Source: Bodo saltans (Eukaryota; Euglenozoa; Kinetoplastea; Eubodonida; Bodonidae). Taken from it: a stretch of DNA of 64,000 nt. The first letter of the stretch is position 1; each line of letters begins with the position of its first letter. The translations under genes were made by a program, and so were the position numbers. Below are positions 20,458-30,300 of this stretch, in pieces. Under the pieces are notes generated by a model. The model ran no database searches. It was given only the letters and a program-made list of their open reading frames with translations, and was not told where the DNA came from. The stretch covers positions 1 through 64,000 of the forward strand of contig CYKH01001106.1 in the NCBI GenBank assembly GCA_001460835.1, written 5' to 3'.

Positions 20458-22035
20458 ATGTCTTACACAGATCAATCATTCACATCGTCACGCGCTCGAC
20501 TTGCACTCCTTTTGCGTCGACGAGTGGCATCACAACGTGAAGACAAGGACTTCGACACGATGGTCATGCACAAGACGTTCCAGATTATTGGATTCTCATT
20601 CTCTGGCATTCTGATGATGTTGGGGATGGGTATTGCATCGTGGTCCCTCTACAGTTCCACCAACAACACAGACGCATATTACGATGATCCCGATGTACCA
20701 GTGCGGCTGTCAAACGCACTGTACATCAGCCAAGCGTTCATTTCGTCGACTACGTTCGTGACAATTGTGCTCATCGCCCAAAGATACCAACTGGAGCTGA
20801 TCCGGAAGCGAGCCGAGTGGTCAGGAACGAACATTTTTGAAGTCGAAGGGTTCCGAGGTGTTGCCGTACGAGATACAACTCAACGAGATTTCTTCTTAGC
20901 TTCGTTCAACTTTTGGAAAAGCAGATTGGCCATCAGTTTTGCATTGGAGGTCCTTGTTCACGCCATTCACCCCATTTTATGGATGGCCTCGGTAGATTCA
21001 GTCCCCACCACCCCCGCTACGTATCAGTACACCGCCATCAACGTGACCTACAAATTGTTTCAGTTGGCCATGTTTCTGCGGTTGTACCTCATCAACGACG
21101 TCATACATGTAACGAACCAAGCGTACAGAAATCGATTTGAAATTGTGAACAACGACCCGGACCTTCTTTCCATCGGCTATGAAATTGACGCCTCGCTGAC
21201 GCTAAAAATGGTTGTGCACGCTTGGCCCACTCTCTGCTTCATCGTGATCTCGTTGATATCGCTGTTGGCGTTTGGATATGCAGTGTTCAGTTTGGAGCGG
21301 GTGGAGGGTGAGGTCAACCCTGAAAACTCATCTGACTTTATCAAGCCAGAGAATGCGTTCTGGTTTGCATTCGTGACATCGCGGTGCATTGGCTTTGGAG
21401 AGTTCTCCCCTCGAACTGTACTTGGGCGTATCAGCGCAGCCCTTTGTGCTCTTTTGGGGATTGCCTCTCAATCCATCTTCTCTGGTGTGTTGGTGGCACG
21501 AATTCCCCTGTCGAAGGAACTGAAACAAGCGGTTGAATATCTCCAGACAAGTGTGGCGGACAACAATTTACGAACTGCGGCGGTGGAGCTGATCCAAACA
21601 GCGTGGCGGCGTAGGCTCTTGCGACGAGCAACGGATCTCCAGAACTCCGACGTGATCGAAATGAAAGGAGGAGTCGTTGAGGGAGAGATCATTATGGATC
21701 GAGCGACGGCAAGGGAGCAAGCCGCTCAAGCCGCAAACTTAACCAGGTTCGGTCTTGATATCAGTAACCAAGGGCACAAGGCTGATCGCTTGTACTACGC
21801 GATTAAGAAATTTCGCGACTCACGAAAACAAGTGCAAGGTGCTTTCACTCAAGCAAAGGATGTCGTTGTGAATCAAAAAATGGATTCATTAATGTCCTTG
21901 TCGTTAGCATTGAAGCGAGAGCTGCTGACTCACCAGTCTGACTTTGAAGAGACCGAGAAGGAGATTTTAGAAACATTTACGACCGTTTCCCAACAAGTTT
22001 TGTATTTCAGGAAGCTTGGTCATGTGCCTATCTAG
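20458..22035 (+). CDS. SK-like (small-conductance Ca2+-activated) potassium channel
   Basis: This is a 525-residue protein. S1 lies near residues 41-62, followed by further membrane segments, and the pore near 295-320 reads SRCIGFGEFSP, with the filter at Gly312-Phe313-Gly314-Glu315 in place of the usual GYGD. After S6 a segment near 365-395 (ADNNLRTAAVELIQTAWRRR) and a second near 441-490 correspond in order and spacing to the calmodulin-binding domain of SK/IK channels, so calmodulin-dependent Ca2+ gating is expected from the family. The ATG at 20458 is chosen because a CTGTCAG acceptor lies between it and an upstream in-frame ATG at 20371. The altered filter makes ion selectivity uncertain. 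Confidence 0.82.
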   Translation: MSYTDQSFTSSRARLALLLRRRVASQREDKDFDTMVMHKTFQIIGFSFSGILMMLGMGIASWSLYSSTNNTDAYYDDPDVPVRLSNALYISQAFISSTTFVTIVLIAQRYQLELIRKRAEWSGTNIFEVEGFRGVAVRDTTQRDFFLASFNFWKSRLAISFALEVLVHAIHPILWMASVDSVPTTPATYQYTAINVTYKLFQLAMFLRLYLINDVIHVTNQAYRNRFEIVNNDPDLLSIGYEIDASLTLKMVVHAWPTLCFIVISLISLLAFGYAVFSLERVEGEVNPENSSDFIKPENAFWFAFVTSRCIGFGEFSPRTVLGRISAALCALLGIASQSIFSGVLVARIPLSKELKQAVEYLQTSVADNNLRTAAVELIQTAWRRRLLRRATDLQNSDVIEMKGGVVEGEIIMDRATAREQAAQAANLTRFGLDISNQGHKADRLYYAIKKFRDSRKQVQGAFTQAKDVVVNQKMDSLMSLSLALKRELLTHQSDFEETEKEILETFTTVSQQVLYFRKLGHVPI

Positions 22036-22287
22036 ATAGAGAACAGTTTTGTGTCTTTTGTGTTTTTTATTTGGCAACAGTGGCTCTGAGTGCCGACTGT
22101 TTTCGCTTTCCTGTGACTCTTCTCATCATCCCCCCAAAACGTTTCGACTCCCCATTTGCGTTTCTTGAGTTCAGTTCCACCAACTCTGTGTGTAATGCTT
22201 TTCTTACTCTTGCGTTATTTTTTGATTGTTTGCACTTCATTTTTTTTTTTTGAATGCTTTTCTCTGAAACTCATGAGTTCTTTCTGT

Positions 22288-22289
22288 AG
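22288..22289 (+). promoter_or_regulatory. Candidate trans-splice acceptor AG
   Basis: A T-rich tract (about 22236-22287, including a run of twelve T) leads to TTTCTGTAG, with the AG at 22288-22289, six bases before the ATG of the secreted-domain membrane protein. Confidence 0.5.
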
Positions 22290-22295
22290 GTCGAC

Positions 22296-23483
22296 ATGCC
22301 ATCGACGATTGCGGTGGCGGCGGTGATGCTGCTGAGTGCCGTTGTGTACAGCCAAAGTGTTGGGGATGTGGCCGTTAGCGCACCTGACATCTACCCCCCT
22401 GATGGAACCTTCACTGGGGAATTAGAGGTCAAGTTTGTGGCCAACCAGCCACACGCCAACATTTACTGGACGAAGAATGGCGACGTGCCTACCAACGCTT
22501 CTCGCTTGTACGAAGGTCCCTTTACACTCTTTGAGCCGGGAACGTATCTCATTCAAGCAATTGCGGTTCCAAAGACGGGAAACTTGGAGAACAGCGTCGT
22601 TCGTAATCGTACGTACACGATTTTAAAATCTGAAGTGCCAATCCCGACCGTGAGCCCCGCGAAGGGAAAGTATCGCGGACAAGTGGTCGCTCAACTCCTT
22701 GCTCCTGCCGAGGTCAGCAGCAATCCAAATGCGAAGATTCAATTTGTGATTGACGTTGACGATCCGGGGAACACTTGGCAAACATACACGGCCCCGATTG
22801 TGCTGGACACCCCAGGAGAGCACATCATCAAGAGCCGCATTGTGATCAGCGGTGCGGAGGGAAAATCACCTAAAATTAGCCCCACCGCACGGTACCGTTT
22901 CGAGATCACGTCGCCACTCGTTTACGACGTGACCACAGAGTGCGCCAAGTGCGAGAAAACGCCCACGGTGGGGCAGGTCTTCACGGTGTGGCTTCAAAAC
23001 CCAGAAGTCAACTCCATCATGAAGCTTACTACGTCCAGCCGTGGTTGTGAGCTAGACCGCCACATGTTGGACGACACCAAGCCAACAAAGATCAAGCACC
23101 GTCAGGTGGCGTACCGATTTGTCACTTACACAGAGCCCCAACCCAAAGTGTATGTGTGCCTTCAAGAGCCGTCTCACCCTAACCAGACATTCATCATGGT
23201 TCCGAGGAGGCTGAAGTCTTCAGCCCAAGGAGTTGGCGACAACTACTTCGCCATCGAGCCAGCGTTCGGCGCCATCAAGAAACAACAAACCGAGAAACCT
23301 TATGACGGACCAACTCACCAGCCGTTCGCAGAAAGGTCAAACTTCTCCATGGCATTCATCTTACTGTTCGCGTTCCTCGTGCTCGTGCTCTTCGCGACTT
23401 GCACGACGATGGGGCGGCTCTTTAAAGGTCGTCAACACCACCGTATTCCAAGGGCTACGGTGGTGCATGACGATGATGCATAG
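22296..23483 (+). CDS. Type I membrane protein with chitobiase C-terminal-like (CHB_HEX_C) repeats
   Basis: This is a 395-residue protein with a cleavable-looking signal peptide (residues 1-19). Two related beta-sandwich repeats follow, about residues 25-110 and 115-205: each has a P..G.(Y/F)xG strand, a segment like IYWTKNGDVPTNASRLYEGPF, and a closing IKA/IKS strand. This pattern matches the CHB_HEX_C family, a fibronectin-like accessory fold. A Cys-containing region (about 210-300) and a single transmembrane helix (about 352-372) end in a short basic tail. The protein is therefore predicted to be exposed on the cell surface or in the flagellar pocket. No catalytic residues are seen; adhesion or glycan binding is an inference. 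Confidence 0.7.
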   Translation: MPSTIAVAAVMLLSAVVYSQSVGDVAVSAPDIYPPDGTFTGELEVKFVANQPHANIYWTKNGDVPTNASRLYEGPFTLFEPGTYLIQAIAVPKTGNLENSVVRNRTYTILKSEVPIPTVSPAKGKYRGQVVAQLLAPAEVSSNPNAKIQFVIDVDDPGNTWQTYTAPIVLDTPGEHIIKSRIVISGAEGKSPKISPTARYRFEITSPLVYDVTTECAKCEKTPTVGQVFTVWLQNPEVNSIMKLTTSSRGCELDRHMLDDTKPTKIKHRQVAYRFVTYTEPQPKVYVCLQEPSHPNQTFIMVPRRLKSSAQGVGDNYFAIEPAFGAIKKQQTEKPYDGPTHQPFAERSNFSMAFILLFAFLVLVLFATCTTMGRLFKGRQHHRIPRATVVHDDDA

Positions 23484-23657
23484 TGGATTCTGTGATCGAT
23501 ATGTGCCTAGTAGCCACCGTTTTTTTATGGATGTGATTTTGCTACATCTTTTCTCTGAGGAATTTTGTTGTGAGGCTCCAATTCATGAGCCGGTGGTCGT
23601 AGCGATCCGTTTGAAAATGTTTCCTTTGTTTGCTTGCAAACATATGATGAGGCACAA

Positions 23658-24536
23658 ATGTTCGACTTCTTTCAGATAGTGTCAGTGGAGACTCTCGGAG
23701 GCTCCGATCAAATTCTAGCTGTGCGCCACGCCGGGTATTTCTTCGTTTTGATTGAAGTCATCCTTGCGCTCTTTGTTCTTGTGGTGGCATGCGTAGCAGT
23801 TGCGGTACTGCCATCGATCAGCGCGCTGGGCGGCGTTTCTGTGTTCCTGAAGAAACGACAGAGTACTTCCGTTGCAATTCGTCAACGCCCAGCAGTTGCC
23901 GCGAACGAAGTTCCTAAAAGTGAGCCTTCAACGCCAGCTGCACCGAAGCCAGAGGTCGTATCACCCACCGTAGTGCCCATACCAGTTGAGCGTACTGCGC
24001 CAATTGAGCCGGCTGTGCACAAGCCGAGCCCACCACTTGTGGTCACGCCCACTACCGCAGCTCCGGCCCAAAAGACAACACCGAGTGCTCCTATGGTAGA
24101 CCTTGACGCAGTATTTGATGAGTTCTGCGACGAGGAAACACTGATGGACGAAGCATTCGTCAACTCTATTATCGCACCTGCTGCGGAGAGCGACAAGCCC
24201 CAAGCCCCGACGACAGTCAAGGCAGCTACGGTTGCGGCTCAGAAAGCGGCCACCCCTGCAAGTACCTCCACCCGTGAAGATTCTGAGCTTGCTAAGAAGA
24301 TGATGCGTGGATTCGCTGCGAACAACGATTCCAAGAAGAAAGTCGTTGCAGCTGCTCCAGCGGAGGAGAGGCCAACCAAGAAGTACGAAGACGTTGTTGC
24401 ACCCCAGGCACCGGCCGTTGCGAAGAAGCCTATGCCCCAAGCTGCTGTGGACTTGGACGCCGTGTTCGATGAGCTAGAGACGACAGAGGAGGCACTGAAC
24501 GATGCGCTTCTAGATTCGATTGTCAAAGTAGCGTAG
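23658..24536 (+). CDS. Single-pass membrane protein with a duplicated VDLDAVFDE motif
   Basis: This is a 292-residue protein of no recognised family. The ATG at 23658 is the only in-frame Met before the transmembrane helix (about residues 18-42); upstream codons in the frame start with TTG. After a basic stretch comes a long Ala/Pro/Lys/Val-rich, probably disordered cytoplasmic tail. Two copies of an acidic motif lie in it: VDLDAVFDEFCDEE near residue 147 and VDLDAVFDELETTEE at the C-terminus near residue 264, each followed by A.....(N/D)SI. Such repeats look like short linear docking sites. The gene directly follows the CHB_HEX_C membrane protein. A TTTCAG acceptor inside the 5' end (23676) would remove the start if used. 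Confidence 0.6.
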   Translation: MFDFFQIVSVETLGGSDQILAVRHAGYFFVLIEVILALFVLVVACVAVAVLPSISALGGVSVFLKKRQSTSVAIRQRPAVAANEVPKSEPSTPAAPKPEVVSPTVVPIPVERTAPIEPAVHKPSPPLVVTPTTAAPAQKTTPSAPMVDLDAVFDEFCDEETLMDEAFVNSIIAPAAESDKPQAPTTVKAATVAAQKAATPASTSTREDSELAKKMMRGFAANNDSKKKVVAAAPAEERPTKKYEDVVAPQAPAVAKKPMPQAAVDLDAVFDELETTEEALNDALLDSIVKVA

Positions 24537-24647
24537 CTGTCGAGACTCTCTAGCATAGTATCCGAATGTTGTTTTGCATTATTTATGACTAAGAACGAAA
24601 TCGTCTACTGGACATGGGCTTTTCGTCACAATGCATTGATAAAAACG

Positions 24648-24672
24648 TGCTTTTCTTATTTCTCATTGCCAG
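24648..24672 (+). promoter_or_regulatory. Candidate trans-splice acceptor for the glycosyltransferase
   Basis: The pyrimidine run ending ATTTCTCATTGCCAG places an AG at 24671-24672, between an upstream in-frame ATG (24614) and the ATG at 24701. It supports the shorter start, which puts the membrane anchor at the N-terminus as in type II Golgi enzymes. Confidence 0.55.
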
Positions 24673-24700
24673 ACAAGGATCTTCCAGCAGTTCTTGTCAC

Positions 24701-26830
24701 ATGGATGCATTGGCGTGGAAGAGCAGACCAAGAGTTTGGCGAGCAAAAGCACGTCTTGCAGGCGTTGCAGCGTTTGTTCTCGGTGTGATGATCATGAGCA
24801 CCGCCATGTACATCGAGCGGGGCAATCGTGAAGTAGCAAAATATTTAGAGACCGTTACGCTGGAGATTTCCAGCACTTCCCCTCAACAGACAACTAGTCT
24901 TCACCCCAGTAGCACTCATGATCAGACCATCGACGGGGAACAGCATAGGCTGCAGGCGATGAAAGACAAGATTCCCTGTGAGAACGGCATCACATCCAAT
25001 CAACGGAGCAGGCCGCAATATTCGTCTTTTGAGTGCCGTGACGACGGTGTGTCTACTTTCCATGGGCTATCAGGTGTGTATGGCTTCCCGATCGTCAATC
25101 GCAGCTGCTTGTATCATGATGTGCTGTTTGACCCTACAGATAATAAGTTCCGCTTCTACGCACCAGATACCGCGGAGAATCGCGCCCTTGTGCGGCGGAA
25201 GGCATTCTTGCCAGTTGTCAACTTGGCCAGCAGGCCCTACGACTTACCGATCCTCCATCGCAAACGTGTCATCCTCAAACGCAAAGTAGGTTGGACGTAC
25301 GAGTACGCCCCTGAGGTGGTCCTCGGCACCATTCCGCGTTGTGTGGAGCTCGACAACCGTGTGGTAGGTTACTACACGCCCATTGTTGCTCCATGGAACT
25401 TTGCCCATACACTCTTCTGCGATCTCTTTTCTTTATTCTGGGCAATGCACGAGTTCAACATGACCAACGTTCTGGATATGCAGGTCGTTGCCACGTCCAG
25501 CCACTACATGTCAGAGTTTCCTGTGCCCGATACAAAGCGGCCAAACAGAGCCTTCGAGTTCTTCTCTCAGCGTCAGCCGATGTACGACGTGATGTTGCCG
25601 AAGCGTGTGTACGCCTCGCTGGTGGTAGGAAGCGGCACAAAGTCTTGGAGCTGGGTGACACCCGAATACGCTGCATCGGGCAACACGCAGCTGTGGCAGG
25701 CATTCCGCCGCCACGTGATCGCAGTCACCGGGGCCACAGATCGAACCAGAACTCCCCTGCCGGTGCGTGAGCACGCCAGCAACAACAACGTCGCTGATGG
25801 GGATGCTCATCGACCCATCCACGTGAGCATCTGCCGGAAGAAGGATAAGCGAGGTGTTGTCAATTACGAAGAGACCCTCACTATGCTCGAGTCCGCGTTC
25901 CCTAACAGGAAGCAAATCACATTTGGGCTGGAGGGCGCCGTTGGGCGTAGTGCTCAGGAGCAAGTGCAAATGATGATTGACGCCGACGTGTACATGTGCA
26001 ATGAGGGCACCCTAGCCACTCCTTTTATGTTCATGCCGGCTGGTGCTGTGTTTGTGTCGCTGCCGCTCGTGTACCACGCAGCGCATCTCCATCAGAGGAA
26101 AATGCCTGATGCACGCACCTGGTGGCGGCTGCCCGACATGATGCGGCCGGACCCAAGGAAGAACACCGGAGGGAACATCGACTGGTTTCCTCCTGCCATA
26201 CGTTGGGTGAAGACGATGTGGTACCATGCAATCCCACTCAATGAAACACAGATCCAATACCCCTTGATGCATCTCCGCAACTACATGCCGGATATGAACA
26301 TTGTGATTCAAGAGCATCGCATTGTGGCGCTGATGAAGCGTGCAGTGAAGTTCTTGGAGGCGAAGGATGCTGGCGTATGGAGAGTTGATGACACCACTGG
26401 GGAGATTACTGTCGAAGATGTGAGCTCTCCTCTGCTTGAGGAAGATGATGGAGGATCACGGCCTTTAGGGTACAGCATCAACGCCAACTTATGTCGGCAG
26501 ATGCTGTTACGGGATCACAACCTGACCGCCGCGTTCAACTCCGCCCGCTGCTTCTACAGTATGAGTTGGCTGTGTGAAATGTGGACGAACACAAAACTGA
26601 AGTGGCGTCGCCTCCATGAGAAGTGGAGTTTGAGCAAGGGTCGATGCGGCGATCGGCGCACTGCGCTGGAGTACCTGCCGATGATCGTGGACCCACGGAA
26701 CACCGCTCGTAATATCTCAGACTACCTCTACTACACGAAAGAGGAGCTGCGCGCTTCTTATCAGACGCTCGATCTTGGCAACTTTACTGTCACTGATGAA
26801 GAAATGAGTGATGTCTTCCCATTGCCTTGA
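24701..26830 (+). CDS. GT61-like (DUF563) type II membrane glycosyltransferase
   Basis: This is a 709-residue protein from the ATG at 24701. A basic N-terminus precedes a signal anchor (about residues 19-38), then a stem and a lumenal catalytic region. The segment VVGYYTPIVAPWNFAHTLFCDLFSLFWAM and the later CNEGTLATPFMFMPAGAVFVSLP recall the GT61/DUF563 pattern, in which an HN..H region and a (H)GA.L.N..FMP.G segment line the donor site; here the second motif reads NEGTLATPFMFMPAG. The family transfers xylose, arabinose, GlcNAc and related sugars in the secretory pathway. The C-terminal 120 residues are Cys/Trp-rich and lineage-specific. The 3' end is repeated downstream. Family placement is moderate; donor and acceptor are unknown. 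Confidence 0.6.
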   Translation: MDALAWKSRPRVWRAKARLAGVAAFVLGVMIMSTAMYIERGNREVAKYLETVTLEISSTSPQQTTSLHPSSTHDQTIDGEQHRLQAMKDKIPCENGITSNQRSRPQYSSFECRDDGVSTFHGLSGVYGFPIVNRSCLYHDVLFDPTDNKFRFYAPDTAENRALVRRKAFLPVVNLASRPYDLPILHRKRVILKRKVGWTYEYAPEVVLGTIPRCVELDNRVVGYYTPIVAPWNFAHTLFCDLFSLFWAMHEFNMTNVLDMQVVATSSHYMSEFPVPDTKRPNRAFEFFSQRQPMYDVMLPKRVYASLVVGSGTKSWSWVTPEYAASGNTQLWQAFRRHVIAVTGATDRTRTPLPVREHASNNNVADGDAHRPIHVSICRKKDKRGVVNYEETLTMLESAFPNRKQITFGLEGAVGRSAQEQVQMMIDADVYMCNEGTLATPFMFMPAGAVFVSLPLVYHAAHLHQRKMPDARTWWRLPDMMRPDPRKNTGGNIDWFPPAIRWVKTMWYHAIPLNETQIQYPLMHLRNYMPDMNIVIQEHRIVALMKRAVKFLEAKDAGVWRVDDTTGEITVEDVSSPLLEEDDGGSRPLGYSINANLCRQMLLRDHNLTAAFNSARCFYSMSWLCEMWTNTKLKWRRLHEKWSLSKGRCGDRRTALEYLPMIVDPRNTARNISDYLYYTKEELRASYQTLDLGNFTVTDEEMSDVFPLP

Positions 26831-27374
26831 CGCTTGCATGCTGTAGCATTCGACAAAAAGAGGATTGGGTGCAACTACTTTTTTTTTTTTGTGCAACTAT
26901 TTGGAGCCTCCTTTGTTTTTTTGTTGTCACCACCAACACTCAAAAGACATTGTAAATATTCACGTAATATTCACGTAATCTCACAATATTGAACTACGTC
27001 GGCACAAACAACATGTCTGGCGCACTGCGCTGGAGTACCTGCCGATGATCGTGGACCCACGGAACACCGCTCGTAATATTTCAGACTACCTCTACTACAC
27101 GAAAGAGGAGCTGCGCGCATCTTATCAGACGCTCGATCTTGGCAACTTTACTGTCACTGATGAAGAAATGAGTGATGTCTTCCCATTGCCTTGACGCTTG
27201 CATGCTGTAGCATTCGACAAAAAGAGGATTGGGTGCAACTACTTTTTTTTTTTTTTGTGCAACTATTTGGAGCCTCCTTTGTTATTTTGTTGTCACCACC
27301 AACACACAAAAGACATTGTAAATATTCACGTAATCTCACAATATTGAACTACGTCGGCACAAACAACATGTCTG
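26655..27374 (+). repeat. Tandem duplication spanning the 3' end of the glycosyltransferase gene and the next start codon
   Basis: Copy 1 (26655-27018) and copy 2 (27019-27374) each run from GGCGCACTGCGCTGG, inside the glycosyltransferase gene, through its stop and the intergenic T tract to AACATGTCTG, the start of the ABC transporter. The junction lies exactly in ATGTCTG. The copies differ by several substitutions and by indels in the T run and in an ATTCACGTAAT repeat. The second copy of the glycosyltransferase tail has no gene body attached. Either two haplotypes were joined end to end in assembly or a local duplication occurred. Confidence 0.9.
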
Positions 27375-30300
27375 CAGAGACATCATATGTAGAAGGGAAG
27401 TCAATGGAAAATGATCATTCGACCCCACACAGCGATGAGGAGGAAGCAATGCTGTGGTCACGGATTGTGTTCGGATGGGTTCTGCCGCTTCTCAGGAAAG
27501 GAATGCAACGAAAAAAAGAAGCAGAAGAGGCTGCGGGTGGTGAGGCAGTTCCGTCCAATAAGAACCCCATCCAGCGCGACGATCTTCTCGTTCCTCCGGC
27601 CGACGAAGCAGCTGCCGAGGTGTACCGACTATTTAAGGCAGAATGGACCAAAGAACTAGCACGTGTAGGATACGAGCCTGGACAGGCGTTGGCGGACGGG
27701 CAAGAACCGAGATTACTGTGGGCGCTCATGGTGGCCTTCAAACGTGATTTGATCATATCAGGAACGCTGCGGTTGTTGAGCTTGTCATCGCTGGCACTGC
27801 CATTCTTCCTGCGGCTGTTTGTCCAGTGGATGCAGGACTTCTCTGATCCTAACCAAGATGTGCCGGCGTATCTTGGGTTCGTGTGGGGTCTTGCGATTCC
27901 ATTGACGGCCCTTGTGAGCAACGTGTTGAACAATCAGCACTCGCACTTTTCCCTCCGAGCTCATTTGCGTATGCGCGGCGCATGTGCTCTGGCACTGTTC
28001 GACAAAGCTCTGGTGCTGTGGCCACACCACGGCCTTGGCGGCCTTGTCACCCAAATGCACTCCAGTGATACCTTTAAGTTCTTCGAGATGTACCAATACC
28101 TGCACTGGATATGGATTTCTCCTTTGCAGATTGTTGTGTCTCTCGTGTGCCTGTACATCTTCATTGGCTGGGCGGGTGTGATTTCTATTGGGGTGATGGT
28201 GGTGGCCCTGCCGCTACAAACGTTAGCGCTGAATCGTGTTGCAGATGCCCAGCGAAAAAAAAAAGGTGATGGTGGTGGCGCTGCCATTACAAACGTTAGC
28301 GCTGAATCGTGTTGCAGATGCCCAGCGGAAAGTGTCTAAAAGTGCTGACGTGCGGCAAGGCCTTGTTCGTGAGGTTGTTCGAGGAATTCGTATTGTCAAA
28401 TTTATGGGGCTTGAGAAACACATGACAGCTCGCATGGACAAAACTCGACAGTTAGAAATTGAGGACTACGATCGGTTGTACTTCTGGAAAGCATTGACGG
28501 AAGTGCTAGCAACGTTCACACCTGTCCTTGTGACATTTGTGGTGTTTATCGCAGCGTGGCTTCTAGGCGACCCTGTCACATCGGACAGTCTGTTTTCGAC
28601 GACAGTGATGCTCCAACTTCTTCGCACCCCGGTGGTTGCCTTGTCTCAGTCTAAAGCCAAGCTGGACGAACTACGCATCAGCGTGCGGAGGATTCAAGAT
28701 TTCCTCTTGTTTGATGAGCGCTACTTGACCTTGGAGAAAACCAAAGACGATGAAACCTTTTCTGGTGTTCCTGCGGCTGATGTGAGCAATCCGCTAGCGC
28801 GATTTCCGCCAAGCAAACACTCTTCTGATGGTGACGGAGACTTCCACGCACTATCCACAGCAGCGGACACACCTGGGTCGATTGGACATATTCAGCAGAC
28901 CTGCTTGCCCGTGTTGCCAAATGATGACGATGTTCCTGCGCTTCAAGCAACATCCGCACCCCACGCGCCAAAAGTGGTTGCCGACGCAGCTTCCCCGCTT
29001 CCGCTTGCAGCTATTTCACTCGTTGACGTCACCATCATGAAGGAGATTGGCCNNNNNNNNNNNNNNNNNNNNNNNNNNNNNNNNNNNNNNNNNNNNNNNN
29101 NNNNNNNNNNNNNNNNNNNNNNNNNNNNNNNNNNNNNNNNNNNNNNNNNNNNNNNNNNNNNNNNNNNNNNNNNNNNNNNNNNNNNNNNNNNNNNNNNNNN
29201 NNNNNNNNNNNNNNNNNNNNNNNNNNNNNNNNNNNNNNNNNNNNNNNNNNNNNNNNNNNNNNNNNNNNNNNNNNNNNNNNNNNNNNNNNNNNNNNNNNNN
29301 NNNNNNNNNNNNNNNNNNNNNNNNNNNNNNNNNNNNNNNNNNNNNNNNNNNNCTGACCTTCTGATCATGGAAGACGGAGATCTGACCATGCTCACCGATC
29401 GAGGCATGAACATGTCTGGCGGACAGCGGCAACGCATTGCGGTTGCTCGGGCGGCGTACGCAGACAGCAACATGGTTCTCTTGGATGACCCACTCTCTGC
29501 ATTAGACCCCATTGTAGGGCGGAAGGTAGCCCTCGAGTGTATTTGTGGGTGGATGAAGTCCCGCACACGAGTGCTCGTTACCAATCAAGCCGATCTGCTG
29601 CTCATGGCAGACCAAGTGATCATCACGACAGACCTGCAGGTTGCATTCTCTGGCGATCTCCAAGCTCTTCAAAATGCTGATGACAGTGTCCGAAAGATAT
29701 TTCCGATGGACGCTCAGGCATTACTGTTTGGTGCTGCGCGAAGGAACGCAGTGCAAACAGGTGCCCATCGACGCCTAAGCGCTGAAGTGCCGCGAGATTT
29801 GAACGCATCTCACATTTCTCAGGAAGGACAAGGGAAGCTACCACGAGATCGCAGTGTGGCCTTCGCAGAGGTTCCGCTGTTTCATAACGGAACAACAGTG
29901 ACGTTTGGTGAGACGGTGGAGAGTAGACGCGGTTCTCCAACAAACGAAGATGGCCCTCACTCCCCCTTGAGGTCTCAAGGCCCTCACTCCCCTCTCAGGT
30001 CTCAAGGCCCTCACTCCCCTCTCAGGTCTCAAGGCACATCCACGGTGAGCAATGGATCACGCAGGCGAGGCGGTGTTGCGGCAAGCATGCGTGTTGCGTC
30101 CAAATTCCAGTTTCCCACAGAGAGTGGGGTTGGGCTGAACCGCAAGCACAGCACCCTCGATCGATTCCGAACACGTACCGCGATGTCGTCCAAGGAAAAC
30201 ACCGCCGTCGCAAGCACCGTGGGCAGCTTGTTCGAGCAGCACCGCCACCAATCCTTTACTTACGGGGATGGATTTGAAATGTGCTTTAGTGCGGCCGTGT

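Noticed and set aside
23882-24556. Overlapping minus-strand ORFs of 105-159 residues
   Set aside because: They are antisense shadows of the Ala/Pro-rich membrane protein and consist of Ser/Ala/Gly repeats created by its codon bias.
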